DNA of 33,681 bases from NCBI GenBank assembly GCA_031556475.1, contig JAVBSY010000157.1, positions 1 through 33,681 on the forward strand, in the 5' to 3' direction. Shown here piece by piece: positions 7,501 to 15,186 of this stretch. The position numbers and the translations under genes are program-made. Numbering within the stretch: the stretch's first letter is position 1; each line of letters starts with the position of its first letter. This stretch comes from Azoarcus sp031556475 (lineage in GTDB: Bacteria; Pseudomonadota; Gammaproteobacteria; Burkholderiales; Rhodocyclaceae). The notes beneath the pieces were generated by a model that saw only the letters and a list, made by a program, of their open reading frames with translations, was not told where the DNA came from and made no database searches.

Positions 7501-8868
7501 TCAACGACGACCACCGTGACCGCCGCCAAAGCGACCGCCACCGCCACCACCGCCGCCGAAGTTGCCGCCACGGTCGCCGCCGCGCATGCCCGCACGGCTT
7601 TCGCTGCCGCGATCACTGAAGCGGCGGGTATCGGCACCCTGGCCGGCACCGCCGAATGCGCGGTCGTCGCCGCGTCCGCCAGCACCTTGCCCTTGGCGAT
7701 CGCCTCCGCGCGACCCGCCACCGTCCTGCCGGCCACCACCACGGTCGCCCATGCGATCCCCACTCATGCCGCCCATGCCACCCATACCGGGCCGATCTCC
7801 GCCGCGGTCCCGGTCGCCGATGCCCTGACCACGGCTGTGGTCGTCCATTCGGCCACCCGCTCGATCGCCGGCCCCACCGGCACGGCCGCCATCCTGCCGA
7901 CCGGAAAACAAGTCGCCGCGGTTTTCATTGGCACGCCCGCGGAAAGCCTCGCGGTTTTGCTGGTCACGCGCCGGGTTGCGGCCATATCGCGCGCCGGTGG
8001 CGTTGTCGCGATAAGCGACACCCCGGCGGTGATCGACGTTGTGTTGCCAGTTGGCGTTGGAGATATTGGTACGGTTGAAGTTGTTGTAGCGATTGACGTT
8101 GATATCGACGTCGCCATGCCCCCAATTGCAGTTGCCCCACAACGCATTGCCGACAATGACGCCGGCGGTGAAGGAAAGCAGCGCGGTGCCGGCGACGTAG
8201 CCGGGCGGATACCATGCATAGGGGGGGGCTGCCGGCCACCACCAGGAGCCGTACACCACGGTCGGGTTGTAGGCGGGTACGTACACAACCTGCGGATCGG
8301 CCTGCTCGATCTTGATCACCGTGGTTTGACTGCCGCCCTGGGCGGGTTCGACGATGACCTTCTGCTCCTTGGAGTCTTTCAGGTTACCGGCCGCCTGTGC
8401 CTTCGCGCGCAGGTTCTGCACCGTGCTCATCACCTGCTGCTGCTGGCCGAGGAAAGCGTCGCCGAGCTTCTGCGTCCAATCGAGCTTGTCGCTCATCATC
8501 TGCAACACATTGGGCACGGCGACGAGCGATTTGACGCTCGGATCCCAGTTTTGCTGCTGCAGCGCGTTGGTGAGCGCGTCACCTTTGACACTGGGATTGG
8601 ATTTGGCCCAGCGCCCTGCTTCGACCACTTCCAGCGGGTAGGTGGCCGCCATCAGAATCTGCGCGAGCAGCGCGTCGGGGTACAGCGCAATCGGCGCAAG
8701 CAACTGATCCAGATCCTGCTGCGAAAAAGCCGGTGCAGTGCCAGCAGCCGGGGGCGGCGCTTGCTGTGCGACAGCGGCATGCGGTGCAAGCACGACGGCC
8801 ACGACGCCCAATGCGAGGGCGAGCAGCCGGACAGAAAACGCGGGGGCGGAGCGGTGATCGAGGGACAT
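7501..8868 (-). CDS. DUF3300 family exported protein with Arg-Gly-rich tail
   Basis: The product has 455 residues and a signal peptide ending near AVAQQ. The DUF3300 domain (about 47-265) has the family landmarks LDQLLAPIALYPDALLAQILMAATYP, a stretch NWDPSVKSLVAVPNVLQMM and VVYVPAYNPTVVYG, followed by a Trp/Pro-rich segment and a hydrophobic glycine-containing segment. From about 300 to the end the chain is low complexity, rich in Arg, Gly, Asp and Gln, with many GGR/DRGG units and a poly-Gly run. Such tails are common in this family and are likely disordered. Function is unknown. GGAG precedes the ATG by 7 bases. It is the first gene of the minus-strand cluster, so the promoter should lie in 8869-9100. 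Confidence 0.9.
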   Translation of the reverse strand: MSLDHRSAPAFSVRLLALALGVVAVVLAPHAAVAQQAPPPAAGTAPAFSQQDLDQLLAPIALYPDALLAQILMAATYPLEVVEAGRWAKSNPSVKGDALTNALQQQNWDPSVKSLVAVPNVLQMMSDKLDWTQKLGDAFLGQQQQVMSTVQNLRAKAQAAGNLKDSKEQKVIVEPAQGGSQTTVIKIEQADPQVVYVPAYNPTVVYGSWWWPAAPPYAWYPPGYVAGTALLSFTAGVIVGNALWGNCNWGHGDVDINVNRYNNFNRTNISNANWQHNVDHRRGVAYRDNATGARYGRNPARDQQNREAFRGRANENRGDLFSGRQDGGRAGGAGDRAGGRMDDHSRGQGIGDRDRGGDRPGMGGMGGMSGDRMGDRGGGRQDGGGSRGGDRQGQGAGGRGDDRAFGGAGQGADTRRFSDRGSESRAGMRGGDRGGNFGGGGGGGGRFGGGHGGRR

Positions 8869-9373
8869 CTGTGACTCCGAAAGCAGGTGGTTCGGATGAA
8901 ACGGACGCTACAGCGGTGCGGGTAAGACTGAAAGCACTGCACAAAGGTTTCGCGCCGATCGACATGACATCAAGGAGATCGGATCGCCATGCGAACGCAA
9001 ACGTCGACAATCCTAATGTCACCGGGCGGCAAAGCCTGTCAGGTTTACCCCTGACAGCGACGCGTCGCGGACAAACAAGGTGACGACAACTACAAAAACG
9101 AGATACGCCGCTGCTATTTCATTTGGATTCGAGCAGTCGCTCGATTTAGCCACCCGATTCCTACACCAACCTTACAGTGGCGCGCCTCATGCCCGGTATG
9201 CGATACGGTTCCGAACCCGTGCATGGCCCCGCTGCGATGCGGTGATCGGGGCAAAAGCGCTGCCCGTAACCCTCATTTATCGTTCATAAACACAGGTTCC
9301 CTGTGCTGCCTTTCACCCCAGCTTACGGAACATGAACGAAGGGAGCGGCTTCGAGTTTCAGCCCATGACTTTG
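8869..9373. other. Divergent intergenic region between DUF3300 and B12 operons
   Basis: About 500 bases carry no convincing gene. A 69-codon plus-strand frame at 9080-9289 has no recognisable protein features. The region must hold the minus-strand promoter of the DUF3300 cluster, which I could not pin down. It also holds an inverted repeat at 9036-9057 and leads into the B12 operon promoter at its right edge. I see no tRNA or other RNA gene. Confidence 0.5.
9036..9057. repeat. Perfect 8-bp inverted repeat, possible operator
   Basis: CTGTCAGG (9036-9043) and CCTGACAG (9050-9057) form a perfect dyad with a 6-base spacer, about 170 bases upstream of the DUF3300 start. No T-run follows on either strand, so it looks more like a protein-binding dyad than a terminator. 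This is inference from symmetry and position only. Confidence 0.45.
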
Positions 9374-9379
9374 TATAAT
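9374..9379 (+). promoter_or_regulatory. -10 box of the B12 uptake operon
   Basis: A perfect TATAAT at 9374-9379 lies just ahead of the cobalamin riboswitch, so transcription would start at about 9386. The -35 region is weak: TTCGAG at 9350-9355 with an 18-base spacer is the best match. Confidence 0.7.
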
Positions 9380-9385
9380 CCCTGC

Positions 9386-9566
9386 GTTACAGGTGCTGCC
9401 GCGGCGTTCTGCCGCGGTGGATAAACGGGAAAGCGGTGCGTCCTTCGGGACAAACCCGCTGCTGCCCCCGCAACGGTAAGCGAGTGCGGGCGTGCCACGA
9501 CGCCACTGGGATCACATCCTGGGAAGGCGGCACGTCAAGACTTGCGAGCCCGGAGACCGGCCTGCG
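9386..9566 (+). promoter_or_regulatory. Cobalamin (B12) riboswitch
   Basis: The segment shows the conserved parts of an adenosylcobalamin-class riboswitch in order: TTACAGGTGCTGCC at the 5' end (9387-9400), GGGAAAGCGGTGCG (9427-9440), the core CGCTGCTGCCCCCGCAACGGTAA (split here by position, 9457-9479), the GCCACTGGG stem element (9502-9510), GGGAAGGCGGC (9521-9531) and the B12 box GAGCCCGGAGACCGGCC (9546-9562). It sits between a -10 box and btuB, the classic place for repression of B12 uptake when the vitamin is plentiful. In Gram-negative bacteria such elements usually act on translation, and the hairpin downstream fits that. Confidence 0.93.
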
Positions 9567-9664
9567 ACAACAAACGGAAGTGCTACGGGGAAGTGGCGCT
9601 GGCGCTTGTGGTCTGTCGTCCTTGCGGCCTACCGCCCTCGCAGCCTGTCATCTTCGCAGATCGC

Positions 9665-9738
9665 CTGTTTCCCCCGCGCATTTCATCCGCAATGTATTCC
9701 GGCATACGGGGACGTCTGCCGGAACAGGGGGAAAACAG
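9665..9738 (+). promoter_or_regulatory. SD-sequestering hairpin, riboswitch expression platform
   Basis: CTGTTTCCCCC (9665-9675) is complementary, with one bulged A, to GGGGGAAAACAG (9727-9738), which contains the ribosome-binding GGGGGA of btuB about 10 bases before its ATG. A second perfect inverted repeat lies nested inside: TTCCGGCA (9697-9704) with TGCCGGAA (9717-9724). Together they form a long stem that would hide the ribosome site. I infer this is the OFF state driven by ligand-bound riboswitch. Confidence 0.6.
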
Positions 9739-9741
9739 AAC

Positions 9742-11562
9742 ATGCATTCGCGCCTGAAATCCTTGGCGGCCTTGCTGCCGCTATCCTTGTCCGCCAGCCT
9801 CCATGCCGAGCAGACGCTCGATCCCGTCGTCGTTACCGCCACACGCCAGGAAACACGCGTTTCCGAAGTGCTCGCCGATGTAAGCGTCATCGAGCGGGAT
9901 GAAATCGAGCGCAACGGCGGCGGCACCGTCGCCGACCTGCTGGCGCGGCAACCCGGTATCCAGGCCGCCACCAGCGGCGGGCCGGGCACGACCGCCAGTT
10001 TCTATGTTCGCGGTGCGCGGCCGGACCAGACCAAGGTGCTGGTGGATGGCCTGCCGATCAATTCGCTCGATCTTTCAGGTTCGCCGCTACGCTACCTGCC
10101 GCTCGCCAACGTGGAGCGCATCGAAATCCTGCGCGGCCCCGCTTCCACGCTGTATGGCGCCGATGCCATCGGGGGCGTCATCCAGATCTTCACCCGCCAG
10201 GGCACACCGGGTTTGAAGGCCGACGGTTTCATCGGCTACGGCACGCACGATACCTTTCAGACCAACGTGGGCCTGTCCGGTGGCGACGAGCAATGGCGCT
10301 TTCGCCTCGACGGCAATTACGATTACTCCAAAAGCGTATCGGCACAGAAAAACGCCACCAACCGGGATGCCGACAAAGACCCTTACCAGAACAGCGGCGG
10401 CGCGGCCTCGCTTTCTTTCCTGCCCGCCAAAGGGCACGAAATGGGCTTGATCTACCGGCAGAACACCGGCCGCACGCATTACGACAGCGGGAACGTGCCC
10501 GCCGACGGTACTTTCGATGCCTACGTCGATTTCCGCACGGAGCAGTGGCAAGTGTTTTCCCACAACGCACTGCTCGAAACCTGGACCAGCAAGCTGCAAT
10601 ACGGCCAGACCACCGATTGGCAGGAAAACCATGCGGACTGGGCACCCGAGGGCAGCTACCTGAAAACCGAAAATGAACTGTTGAGCTGGCAGAACGACAT
10701 TACGCTACCGCTGGGCACGGCCTTGCTCGGGGTCGAGCGTCTCGAGCAAAAGGCCGCGCCGCGCGACAGCTTCGTCGGGGAAGACAAAACCACCAACAAC
10801 TCCGTGATGGCCGGCTGGGGCGGCAACCGGGGGGCGCACCGCTGGCAGGTGGGCGCGCGCCGCGACGATCACTCCGAGTTTGGCGGCCAAAACACCTGGT
10901 CCGCCGCCTATGGCTACCAACTGGCGCGGCAATGGCGCGCTCGATTCAGCTACGGCACGTCGTTCAAGGCTCCTTCGCTCTATCAACTCTACGATCAATG
11001 GTCCGGCAACGAAAACCTGAAACCGGAAAAAGGCAGGAGCCGCGAAGCGGCGATCGTGTGGGAGGACGGCAACCAGACCGCGTCGGCCACCTATTATCTG
11101 AACCGCGTGGAAAACATGATCGACTGGTCGGCCGACACCTACAGATACAGAAATGTCTCCAAGGCCCGGCTGGAAGGCGTGACGCTCGCCTATACCGGCC
11201 GCTTCGACGACTGGACGCTGCGCGCCGACTACGACTGGCTGGACGCCACCGACGAGGATACCGATTTCCGCCTGGGCCGCCGCGCCCGCAACAAGGCTTT
11301 GATCGGCGTCTCGAAAAGCTGGGGCGCGCTGGAAACGGGAGTCGAAGTGGTCGGTGTCGGCAGCCGCTACAACACCAACATCGAAACCGGGCGAATGGGC
11401 GCCTACGGCCTGGTCAATTTGACGGCGCGCTATGCGATCGACAAGAACCTGGCCATCGAAGCACGCATCGACAATCTGTTCGACAGGGATTACGAAACCG
11501 TGAAGGGCTATAACACCCTCGGTTTCAGTGCCTTCGTCGGCCTTCGCTACACACCGCAGTAG
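9742..11562 (+). CDS. btuB: TonB-dependent vitamin B12 receptor BtuB
   Basis: The product has 606 residues, close to the roughly 610 of E. coli BtuB. It begins with a signal peptide ending at SLHA-EQ, then a TonB box-like segment LDPVVVTATRQ (about 26-36). The plug domain shows VADLLARQPGIQ, FYVRGARPDQTKVLVDGLPIN and VERIEILRGPASTLYGADAIGGVIQIFT. A 22-strand-type barrel follows, ending in FSAFVGLRYTPQ. It would import cobalamin across the outer membrane using TonB energy. The identity rests on the upstream cobalamin riboswitch, the plug sequence and the downstream btuFCD genes. The ATG at 9742 is chosen over the longer open frame from 9436, because that frame runs through the riboswitch and lacks a signal peptide at its start. 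Confidence 0.95.
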   Translation: MHSRLKSLAALLPLSLSASLHAEQTLDPVVVTATRQETRVSEVLADVSVIERDEIERNGGGTVADLLARQPGIQAATSGGPGTTASFYVRGARPDQTKVLVDGLPINSLDLSGSPLRYLPLANVERIEILRGPASTLYGADAIGGVIQIFTRQGTPGLKADGFIGYGTHDTFQTNVGLSGGDEQWRFRLDGNYDYSKSVSAQKNATNRDADKDPYQNSGGAASLSFLPAKGHEMGLIYRQNTGRTHYDSGNVPADGTFDAYVDFRTEQWQVFSHNALLETWTSKLQYGQTTDWQENHADWAPEGSYLKTENELLSWQNDITLPLGTALLGVERLEQKAAPRDSFVGEDKTTNNSVMAGWGGNRGAHRWQVGARRDDHSEFGGQNTWSAAYGYQLARQWRARFSYGTSFKAPSLYQLYDQWSGNENLKPEKGRSREAAIVWEDGNQTASATYYLNRVENMIDWSADTYRYRNVSKARLEGVTLAYTGRFDDWTLRADYDWLDATDEDTDFRLGRRARNKALIGVSKSWGALETGVEVVGVGSRYNTNIETGRMGAYGLVNLTARYAIDKNLAIEARIDNLFDRDYETVKGYNTLGFSAFVGLRYTPQ

Positions 11563-11572
11563 GAGAAGAGCC

Positions 11573-11619
11573 GGGAAAACACCACTGGTACCGCCCTGCG
11601 GCAGCGCCGGTGTTTTCCC
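11573..11619 (+). other. Intercistronic hairpin between btuB and btuF
   Basis: GGGAAAACACC (11573-11583) and GGTGTTTTCCC (11609-11619) form a perfect 11-bp stem, with a small inner stem CCGC/GCGG in the loop. It lies 10 bases after the btuB stop. The following bases are CCCTCTCTC, not a clean T-run, so it may be an attenuator or an mRNA-stabilising hairpin that sets btuB expression above btuFCD. Confidence 0.6.
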
Positions 11620-11645
11620 CCCTCTCTCACTGCCTGCCTCTCACC

Positions 11646-12419
11646 ATGCGAAAACTTCTGGTGCGCCTGTTGCTGATCGCGTCGGCCGGTCTGGCCTTTT
11701 CAGCCACGGCCGGGACAGCGCGACGAATCGTTTCCCTCGACTTATGCACCGATTGGATGCTTGCCCGTTACGCCGACCGCCCGCGTGTCGCCGCGCTCTC
11801 GATGATGCACCGCAAATACCCGGTGGCGTGGCTGGACAATACCTGGCCCGTTCATGACGGCACGCTGGAGCGGATAGTCGAACTGCAGCCCGATCTGGTG
11901 ATCGCCGGCCAATACAATGCCTTGCTGCTGCGCAACCGCTTGAAAACGCTGGGCATGCGCGTCGAGGTGCTGCCGCTGCCGACAAACCTTGCGGAAGTCG
12001 TGGCTTACGAACGGCGCCTGCTCGCGCTGCTCGATCTGCCCGACACGCTTGCGAGCACACCGCCGGCGCTGCCGACACCACCAGTTCGCAAGCGCCTGCT
12101 GCTGCTCGGCGCCAACGGTATCGGTACCGGGCGGGGCTCGTTCGAGGACGGCATCCTGGAACGAGCCGGCTGGATCAATTACCTGCGGGACGAGGGCTAC
12201 CTCCGGCTCGATCTGGAACGCATCGCCGCCGATCCCCCGGACGCGATTCTCTGGGCTGCACCAGCGAGCAGGGCGCTGGCCAACCGTTTCGCCGAGCACC
12301 CCGTGTTGCGGCAAGCGGTTCTCCCTGCGCATTGGCTGACGACCGATTACTGGCGCTGGCAGTGCCCCGGCCCTTGGACGTGGGAACTGATCGAGCAGTT
12401 GAACCGATGGCACGATTGA
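11646..12419 (+). CDS. btuF: Periplasmic B12-binding protein BtuF-like
   Basis: The product has 257 residues with a signal peptide ending around ATAG. It matches the class III substrate-binding proteins that serve B12, haem and siderophore importers: RIVSLDLCTDWMLARYA at the first lobe, DGTLERIVELQPDLVIAGQYN, LKTLGMRVEVLPLPTNLAEV and the second-lobe block DGILERAGWINYLRDEGYLRLDLERIAADPPDAIL. The location between btuB and btuCD under a cobalamin riboswitch makes cobalamin the expected ligand. It would deliver B12 from BtuB to BtuCD. Its 3' end overlaps btuC by 13 bases. Confidence 0.88.
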   Translation: MRKLLVRLLLIASAGLAFSATAGTARRIVSLDLCTDWMLARYADRPRVAALSMMHRKYPVAWLDNTWPVHDGTLERIVELQPDLVIAGQYNALLLRNRLKTLGMRVEVLPLPTNLAEVVAYERRLLALLDLPDTLASTPPALPTPPVRKRLLLLGANGIGTGRGSFEDGILERAGWINYLRDEGYLRLDLERIAADPPDAILWAAPASRALANRFAEHPVLRQAVLPAHWLTTDYWRWQCPGPWTWELIEQLNRWHD

Positions 12420-13411
12420 TCTCCCCACCGTTGCTTGCTGCGCTGTTCCTTGCCGTGCTTCTCGGCACGGCGGCGCTGTCGCTTTCCATCGGCTCGGTGC
12501 CGGTACCGATCCTGGCCGGCCTATGGGATTGGCGGTTTGGCGGCGGTCATGGCGTGGCGGCCATGGTCGTCGGCGAGATACGCCTGCCCCGCACGCTGCT
12601 CTCGCTGGCGGTCGGCGCCGCGCTCGGCCTGAGCGGCGCCGCGCTGCAGGGACTGCTGCGCAACCCGCTGGCCGATCCCGGCCTGATCGGCGCCAGCCAG
12701 GGCGCGGCACTGGGCGCGGCGGCGGTGTTCTACTTCGGCCTGTTTCCAGGCGCCGGCGAGGCCGCGCCCGCGCTTGCCGGTTTGCTCGGAGCCGGTCTGG
12801 CGCTGTCGGTCATGCTCGTCCTTGCCGGTTCGGCACGGCCTTCGATGGTCATCACGGCCGGGCTGGCGATCTCCTCCCTGGCGGGCGCGGCACTGGCCAC
12901 GGTGCTGAATTTCGCGCCCAACCCCTTCGCCATGCAGGAACTGGTGTTCTGGCTGCTCGGCTCGGTATCCGAGCGCGGCCTGGGGCATCTTCTGTTCCTG
13001 TTGCCGGCTCTGCTTGTCGGCGGCGGCCTGATTTGGCGCCAACGGCATTTGCTGGCGGCGCTGAGCCTGGGCGAGCAGGTTGCGCAAAGCATGGGCCTGT
13101 CCTTCACCAACGGCAGCCGGCGGATTGTCTTCGGCGTTGCGTTGCTGGTCGGGGCGTCGGTGTCGATTGCCGGCAACATCGGCTTCGTCGGTCTGCTGGT
13201 ACCGCATCTGGTACGCCCGCTGGTCGGGCACCGCCCCGACCGCCTGCTGCTGCCTTCGGCACTGGCAGGCGCCACGCTGGTTTGTCTGGCCGATATCTGC
13301 GTGCGGCTCCTGCCGCCCGATCGCGAGATCAAGCTGGGCGTGCTGACCTCGCTGCTCGGCGCGCCACTTTTCATCTGGCTGGTATGGAAGGATCGTCAGC
13401 GATGGCTTTGA
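12407..13411 (+). CDS. btuC: B12 ABC transporter permease BtuC
   Basis: The product is a 334-residue, strongly hydrophobic FecCD/BtuC-type permease with about ten membrane segments. Family landmarks are RLPRTLLSLAVGAALGLSGAALQGLLRNPLADPGLIGASQGAALGA (read in pieces from about 55 to 105), VFWLLGSVSERG in the middle, and SIAGNIGFVGLLVPHLVRPLVGHRPDRLLLPSALAGA near the C-terminus, including the loop that contacts the ATPase. Two copies would form the inner-membrane channel. The start at 12407 overlaps the btuF end, and btuD starts within its last codons, so btuF-C-D are translationally coupled. An earlier in-frame ATG at 12332 lies inside btuF and is less likely. Confidence 0.92.
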   Translation: MARLISPPLLAALFLAVLLGTAALSLSIGSVPVPILAGLWDWRFGGGHGVAAMVVGEIRLPRTLLSLAVGAALGLSGAALQGLLRNPLADPGLIGASQGAALGAAAVFYFGLFPGAGEAAPALAGLLGAGLALSVMLVLAGSARPSMVITAGLAISSLAGAALATVLNFAPNPFAMQELVFWLLGSVSERGLGHLLFLLPALLVGGGLIWRQRHLLAALSLGEQVAQSMGLSFTNGSRRIVFGVALLVGASVSIAGNIGFVGLLVPHLVRPLVGHRPDRLLLPSALAGATLVCLADICVRLLPPDREIKLGVLTSLLGAPLFIWLVWKDRQRWL

Positions 13412-14166
13412 TCGACGTTCGCCGCCTGAACCTGCCCCCGCGCCTGGCCGATATTTCGTTTTCCCTGGCGGCGGGCGAAATGCTCGGGCTGATCGGCCCG
13501 AACGGATCGGGCAAATCGAGTGTGCTGCATTGCCTCGCCGGGCTGCTGGCCTGCCAGGGCGAAATCGATTTTGCCGGACAGGCAGTGCGCAACTTGCCCG
13601 CGCGCCAACGGGCGCGATGTATCGGCCTGCTGCCACAAGCGTGCGACAGCGCCTGGTCGCTCGACGTGGAGGAGGTGGTGGCGCTGGGGCGGCTGCCTTG
13701 GGGCGACCGCGACGAGCGGCAAATGCGCCGTGCGATGGATCAGGCGGGCATCGCGGCGCTGCGGCGGCGCAAGGTGGACCACCTTTCCGGCGGCGAGCGC
13801 GCCAGGGTATGGCTGGCACGGGTGCTGGCAGGGCAACCGCGGTTGTTGCTGGCCGATGAGCCGATTGCCAGCCTCGATCTGTATTACCAGCGCAGCGTCA
13901 TGGAAACCCTGCGGCGATATGCCAATGGCGCCGATGGCAAGAACGATGGCGATGGCGCGACGGGCAGCCGAGGCGTCGTCCTCGCCATCCACGACTTCAG
14001 CCTCGCTGCCCGCTACTGTGACCGGCTTTGCCTGATGCGCAACGGCAGGGTCCATGCCTTCGGACGCCCGGCACAGGTGCTGACCGAAGCCAATCTGGCA
14101 GAGGTTTTCCAGGTGCCGGTCCATGTCGATCTGGCGTCCGACCCGCCAATCATCGTCGCGAGATAG
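13402..14166 (+). CDS. btuD: B12 ABC transporter ATPase BtuD
   Basis: The product has 254 residues and all ABC ATPase motifs: Walker A GPNGSGKS (32-39), Q-loop Gln79, signature LSGGE (128-132), Walker B LLLADEP (148-154), D-loop SLD and H-loop His197. It pairs with BtuC to power B12 import. GGAAGGA lies about 10 bases before the ATG at 13402, which overlaps the btuC stop by 10 bases. An in-frame ATG at 13384 is possible but less well placed. A Gly/Asp/Asn-rich insertion at about 175-190 (ANGADGKNDGDGATGSRG) sits between the D-loop helix and the H-loop strand and is unusual for the family. It may be a flexible surface loop. Confidence 0.92.
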   Translation: MALIDVRRLNLPPRLADISFSLAAGEMLGLIGPNGSGKSSVLHCLAGLLACQGEIDFAGQAVRNLPARQRARCIGLLPQACDSAWSLDVEEVVALGRLPWGDRDERQMRRAMDQAGIAALRRRKVDHLSGGERARVWLARVLAGQPRLLLADEPIASLDLYYQRSVMETLRRYANGADGKNDGDGATGSRGVVLAIHDFSLAARYCDRLCLMRNGRVHAFGRPAQVLTEANLAEVFQVPVHVDLASDPPIIVAR

Positions 14167-14208
14167 GTCGGCAACAGACGAAAAACTGAAAAAGGAAAGT
14201 GAAAACGC

Positions 14209-14733
14209 ATGAAACCCGGACGCAAACGCGACGAACTCTGCTACCCGTTCATCTACGAAACCTCTTGCCTATGCGATTTCGAAGTCGTCACCGACGAGTT
14301 GTGCGGCCACATCGGCGCGGTTTTGTCGCTGCTGCCGGCTGGAATGGACGATATCGCGGCCGATCTGGATCGCCTGCAACCGCTCGCCTTCCACGTCAAT
14401 GGTTCGATACGCGGGCGCCTGGCCGTCGAGGAAACCGATATCCAATGGCTGCAAACGCGACTGGACCACTACCGGGCCGAGGCGCGGGATCGGCTCGACG
14501 GCTTCGTGCTGCCGCGCGGGCAACAGCCAGTTCCCCATCTGCACCTGGCCCGTTCGGCGGCGAAAAAGGCGGTGCGCGCCATGGTGCGGGTGGAGCAGGA
14601 AGGCAAAACGGTGCCCACGGTGCTGCCCAGGCTGTGCAACCTGATGTGCAATTTCTTCTTCGTGCTGACCCTGGTCATCAACCGCCGCCGCGGTGTCGAC
14701 GAAATACCTTTCGTCAGCAAGAGCTACGGTTGA
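14209..14733 (+). CDS. Degenerate PduO-like cobalamin adenosyltransferase homologue
   Basis: The product has 174 residues. The C-terminal half follows the PduO/MMAB adenosyltransferase pattern: LDGFVLPRGQQPVPHLHLARSA (about 96-117) matches the family block FILPxGG...LHxxR, and NLMCNFFFVLTLVIN (144-158) matches NRLSDYLFxLAR. VVTDELCGHIG (26-36) fits the TxDELNxxIG block. However, the N-terminal KTGD-type ATP loop is missing. The CRRAER motif reads AKKAVR (118-123), and the Asp of NRLSD appears to be Asn148. It has several cysteines (11, 20, 22, 32, 143, 147). I infer a cobamide-binding or handling protein rather than a normal adenosyltransferase. It is the last gene of the btu operon, 42 bases after btuD, with AAAGGAAAG upstream. 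It overlaps nusB tail to tail by 10 bases. Confidence 0.7.
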   Translation: MKPGRKRDELCYPFIYETSCLCDFEVVTDELCGHIGAVLSLLPAGMDDIAADLDRLQPLAFHVNGSIRGRLAVEETDIQWLQTRLDHYRAEARDRLDGFVLPRGQQPVPHLHLARSAAKKAVRAMVRVEQEGKTVPTVLPRLCNLMCNFFFVLTLVINRRRGVDEIPFVSKSYG

Positions 14734-15176
14734 TCGGCGCCGCGCGCGGCCTGGATTTCCACCGCGCGCAATTGCGCCGCCAGCTTGTCGAGCACGCCAT
14801 TCACGAACCGGTGGCCGTCGGTGCCGCCGTAGCGCTTGGCCAGCTCGATCGCCTCGTTGATGACGACGCGGTAGGGCGTTTCGATGTTGTGCTTGAGCTC
14901 GTGCGTGGCAAGCAGCAGCACGGCGCGCTCCACGGGCGACAGTTCGCCGACCGGGCGATGGATGAAGGGCGAGAATTCGGCCTGCAGGTCTTCCACATTG
15001 CCGAGCGTGCCGCGCAGCAAACCGATGCAGAGTTCGCGGTCTACCTTGTCGAAACCGCCCGTTTCCGTTTCGATGTGCGCTTCGACCACGGCCGGCGAAT
15101 TGCCCGACAGAAGCCACTGATAGACGCCTTGCAGCGCAAATTCGCGGGCGCGGCGGCGAGCCATGCGGTTGCTCAT
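14724..15176 (-). CDS. nusB: Transcription antitermination factor NusB
   Basis: The product has 150 residues, a normal NusB length. It opens with the Arg-rich ARRRAREFALQGVYQWLLSG, followed by the all-helical NusB core (VDRELCIGLLRGTL, SPVERAVLLLATHELKH, RVVINEAIELAKRYGG, RFVNGVLDKLA). NusB binds boxA RNA with NusE (S10) in ribosomal RNA antitermination. It ends the riboflavin cluster, 10 bases after ribH, the usual order in proteobacteria. A start at Met5 (15164) is also possible. Its 3' end overlaps the convergent adenosyltransferase-like gene. Confidence 0.97.
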   Translation of the reverse strand: MSNRMARRRAREFALQGVYQWLLSGNSPAVVEAHIETETGGFDKVDRELCIGLLRGTLGNVEDLQAEFSPFIHRPVGELSPVERAVLLLATHELKHNIETPYRVVINEAIELAKRYGGTDGHRFVNGVLDKLAAQLRAVEIQAARGADQP

Positions 15177-15186
15177 AGCGGCGCCC

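Noticed and set aside
6361..8874. A very long open plus-strand frame (over 800 codons) opposite the DUF2950 and DUF3300 genes
   Set aside because: Its translation is low complexity (Ala/Thr/Val runs) and mirrors the repetitive codons of the DUF3300 tail. The minus-strand genes have signal peptides, ribosome sites and family matches.
9080..9289. 69-codon frame in the divergent intergenic region
   Set aside because: It has no ribosome site, no recognisable motif and atypical composition; likely chance.
12523..13401. N-terminal extension of the btuD frame through btuC
   Set aside because: It overlaps the well-supported permease in another frame, and BtuD homology begins at MALIDV.
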